Position numbers and translations under genes: made by a program
Assembly: GCF_947500325.1 (NCBI RefSeq)
Contig: NZ_CANMRQ010000015.1
Coordinates: 18,108-82,107, forward strand
Length of the DNA stretch: 64,000 bases
Source: an uncultured Lacinutrix sp.
GTDB taxonomy: Bacteria; Bacteroidota; Bacteroidia; Flavobacteriales; Flavobacteriaceae
Direction: 5' to 3'
Shown here: piece by piece, positions 63,055 to 64,000 of the stretch
How the letters are laid out: the number at the start of each line of letters is the position of its first letter
Numbering within the stretch: the first letter of the stretch is position 1
The notes under the pieces: generated by a model
Database searches by the model: none
The model's input: the letters and a program-made list of their open reading frames with translations, nothing else
What the model was told of the DNA's origin: nothing

Positions 63055-63237
63055 GGCAATAAAATTTAGTTGTGTTGTTTTGATGGATGTAGTAGTCCAT
63101 CAAACTGGTAGAAAGCTAGTTAAATAGCTTAAACCGATGGAAAGCTTTCCTTTTTTCTTACAGAAAATTGGGATGCTTTTTTGTTTTTAAACAAACATTA
63201 ACATATTATTAACATATGTTAATGACTTTATCTTCTA
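63055..63237 (+). other. Non-coding stretch with several hairpins
   Basis: No ORF is seen. TTTGATGGA (63079-63087) pairs with TCCATCAAA (63096-63104). AAGCTA and TAGCTT pair in 63112-63129. The palindrome GGAAAGCTTTCC is at about 63140-63151 and is followed by six T. Together they could be a structured RNA of about 80 bases ending at a terminator, but no known RNA family is recognised and no clear promoter lies in front. Confidence 0.4.
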
Positions 63238-63269
63238 TTTGGTGCATTTCGTCGAATTTATTAAATTTG
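63238..63269 (+). promoter_or_regulatory. Promoter before the small-peptide array
   Basis: TTTG (63238-63241), 20 bases, then TAAATTTG (63262-63269), a near-consensus promoter. Transcription would start at about 63276 and give a 190-base leader before the first small ORF. Confidence 0.75.
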
Positions 63270-63275
63270 CACATA

Positions 63276-63465
63276 TTCTATACAATATATTAGCCCATCT
63301 TATTAATTCCCTTGGCACTTATGTGTTGTTAATAAGAAATCCATTGCTTAAGATATTCTATCTTAGATATTTACTAACTTATATGTGTTTAGTACTACAT
63401 GTTTTGTGGTAGCCCTATTAATGCCGCTAAATTTAAATTAATTAACCCATATAAAAGTAGTAATT
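63276..63465 (+). other. Long leader of the small-peptide transcript
   Basis: Two hairpins can form: CTTATTAA (63299-63306) with TTAATAAG (63329-63336), and TAAGATA (63349-63355) with TATCTTA (63359-63365). No ORF and no known riboswitch motif are seen. Confidence 0.4.
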
Positions 63466-63537
63466 ATGAAAACCCTTAAACTTAAATTAATAGCCATTTT
63501 TCTAAATGCATTATTAATAGCAGTATTTACATCTTAA
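63466..63537 (+). CDS. Small exported peptide, unit 1 (short, possibly frameshifted)
   Basis: A 23-codon ORF: MKTLKLKLIAIF, then a hydrophobic run, stop at 63535. The N-terminus matches the two following ORFs. In the +1 frame, reading stays open from 63533 for another 42 codons to a stop at 63662-63664 (KNTESTLESAHHDYSK and on). The unit may therefore be a frameshifted copy of a longer secreted peptide. No homologue is recognised. Confidence 0.45.
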   Translation: MKTLKLKLIAIFLNALLIAVFTS

Positions 63538-63697
63538 AAATACTGAGTCTACACTAGAAAGTGCACATCATGACTATTCTAAGTCACAGGTATGTATAAA
63601 CTCTACTCTTAGTTATCTAAAAACTAAAAGCATATGCCTATATGGGCATGGCTTAACTATATAAATATTTAATAATAACAAACAAAATCAAATCATT

Positions 63698-63871
63698 ATG
63701 AAAACTCTAAAAATCACATTAGTAGCAGTATTCTCAATTGGATTATTAACGGCGGTAAGTGCAATTCCAACTTCTAAAAAACAAGTTACAAACGATGAAA
63801 TTAAACAAACTAAGGTTTCAAGATCTTCCATAGGAGAAATATCTAAAATTCAAATTCCAACGCAAGGATAA
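63698..63871 (+). CDS. Small exported peptide, unit 2
   Basis: A 57-residue peptide. The N-terminus MKTLKITLVAVFSIGLLTAV is a compact signal peptide or membrane anchor, with a probable cleavage near VSA. The mature part is about 35 residues, Lys/Gln/Ser-rich and without Cys, and ends KIQIPTQG. It lies 232 bases behind unit 1 and shares nearly the same first 45 bases as unit 3. Too short for routine gene callers, and unknown to me. Confidence 0.65.
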   Translation: MKTLKITLVAVFSIGLLTAVSAIPTSKKQVTNDEIKQTKVSRSSIGEISKIQIPTQG

Positions 63872-63923
63872 TTTTTTGAATAAAAATTAATAAAATAACA
63901 TATAAACCTAAAAAGTTAAGAAC

Positions 63924-64000
63924 ATGAAAACCCTAAAAATCACATTAATAGCATTATTATCAATAGGACTTTTAACAGCAGTATTGCCATCATCAGAAAC
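63924..64000 (+). CDS. Small exported peptide, unit 3 (cut by window edge)
   Basis: An ORF that opens MKTLKITLIALLSIGLLTAV and runs off the window after 25 codons. It begins 226 bases behind unit 2, so the units are evenly spaced. The nucleotide match with unit 2 extends through the start codon region. It shows that the array probably goes on to the right. Confidence 0.65.
   Translation, partial: MKTLKITLIALLSIGLLTAVLPSSE

Overview
The window is ordinary chromosomal DNA from a low-GC member of the Bacteroidetes, most likely a marine Flavobacteriaceae species. The evidence is the AT-rich coding sequence, promoters of the Bacteroidetes form TTTG-N19/20-TAnnTTTG, start codons preceded by A-rich rather than Shine-Dalgarno sequences, two proteins with type IX secretion (Por) C-terminal domains, a TonB-dependent receptor, and lineage-typical DUF families (DUF3098, DUF3127, DUF4271, DUF4296, DUF4301). 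The genus cannot be fixed from sequence alone. I saw no rRNA, CRISPR array, insertion sequence or prophage.

Layout. 1-5.8 kb: a thiamine uptake locus (YkoF-like tail, PnuT permease, NadR-like kinase; then a TPP riboswitch in front of a TonB receptor), interrupted by a DUF4301 gene and ArfB. 5.8-12.4 kb: a degenerate Rieske-like lipoprotein, greA with an unusual double-hairpin leader, HIT protein, histidine kinase, flavin reductase, DUF3127, AtoE-type transporter and aat. 12.4-18.1 kb: mostly minus strand (tag, truB, uppP, DUF3098, a decayed gene, ftsX). 18.2-23.7 kb: leuS, three small exported or membrane proteins and a YugP-type zinc peptidase. 23.8-28.2 kb: a minus-strand LuxR-type two-component operon led by a small protein with a Cys-containing tail, facing a phage-collar-like gene and a T9SS cargo gene. 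28.2-38.9 kb: Lrp regulator, saccharopine dehydrogenase family protein, pckA, hemD-like, DUF4271, polyprenol-mannose synthase, dihydroorotase, DUF4296 and tyrS. 39-42.6 kb: YHS protein, LuxE-like enzyme, large T9SS protein. 42.8-50.4 kb: a PhoB/PhoR-like pair, a glycosyltransferase, trmB and an Fe-S/redox operon (mrp, nifU-like, ferredoxin reductase, ferredoxin). 50.4-54.4 kb: phosphoesterase, acyl-CoA dehydrogenase, tRNA methyltransferase, rimM and rpsP. 54.5-62.9 kb: lipoprotein, dnaE with a fused proofreading exonuclease, an AHSA1/ArsR operon with paired operators, trxA, a ClpP protein and a DUF58 protein. 62.9-64 kb: tRNA-Asp, a structured non-coding stretch, and three tandem small ORFs sharing one signal-peptide-like N-terminus, the last cut by the window edge.

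Most genes are housekeeping. The parts least explained by known annotation are the right-edge array of small exported peptides (unit about 229 bp), the tandem terminator-like hairpins in the greA leader, the pseudogene at 16.6-17.1 kb, the small-protein/membrane-protein/kinase/regulator operon at 23.8-26.3 kb, and several dispersed repeats and regulatory palindromes.
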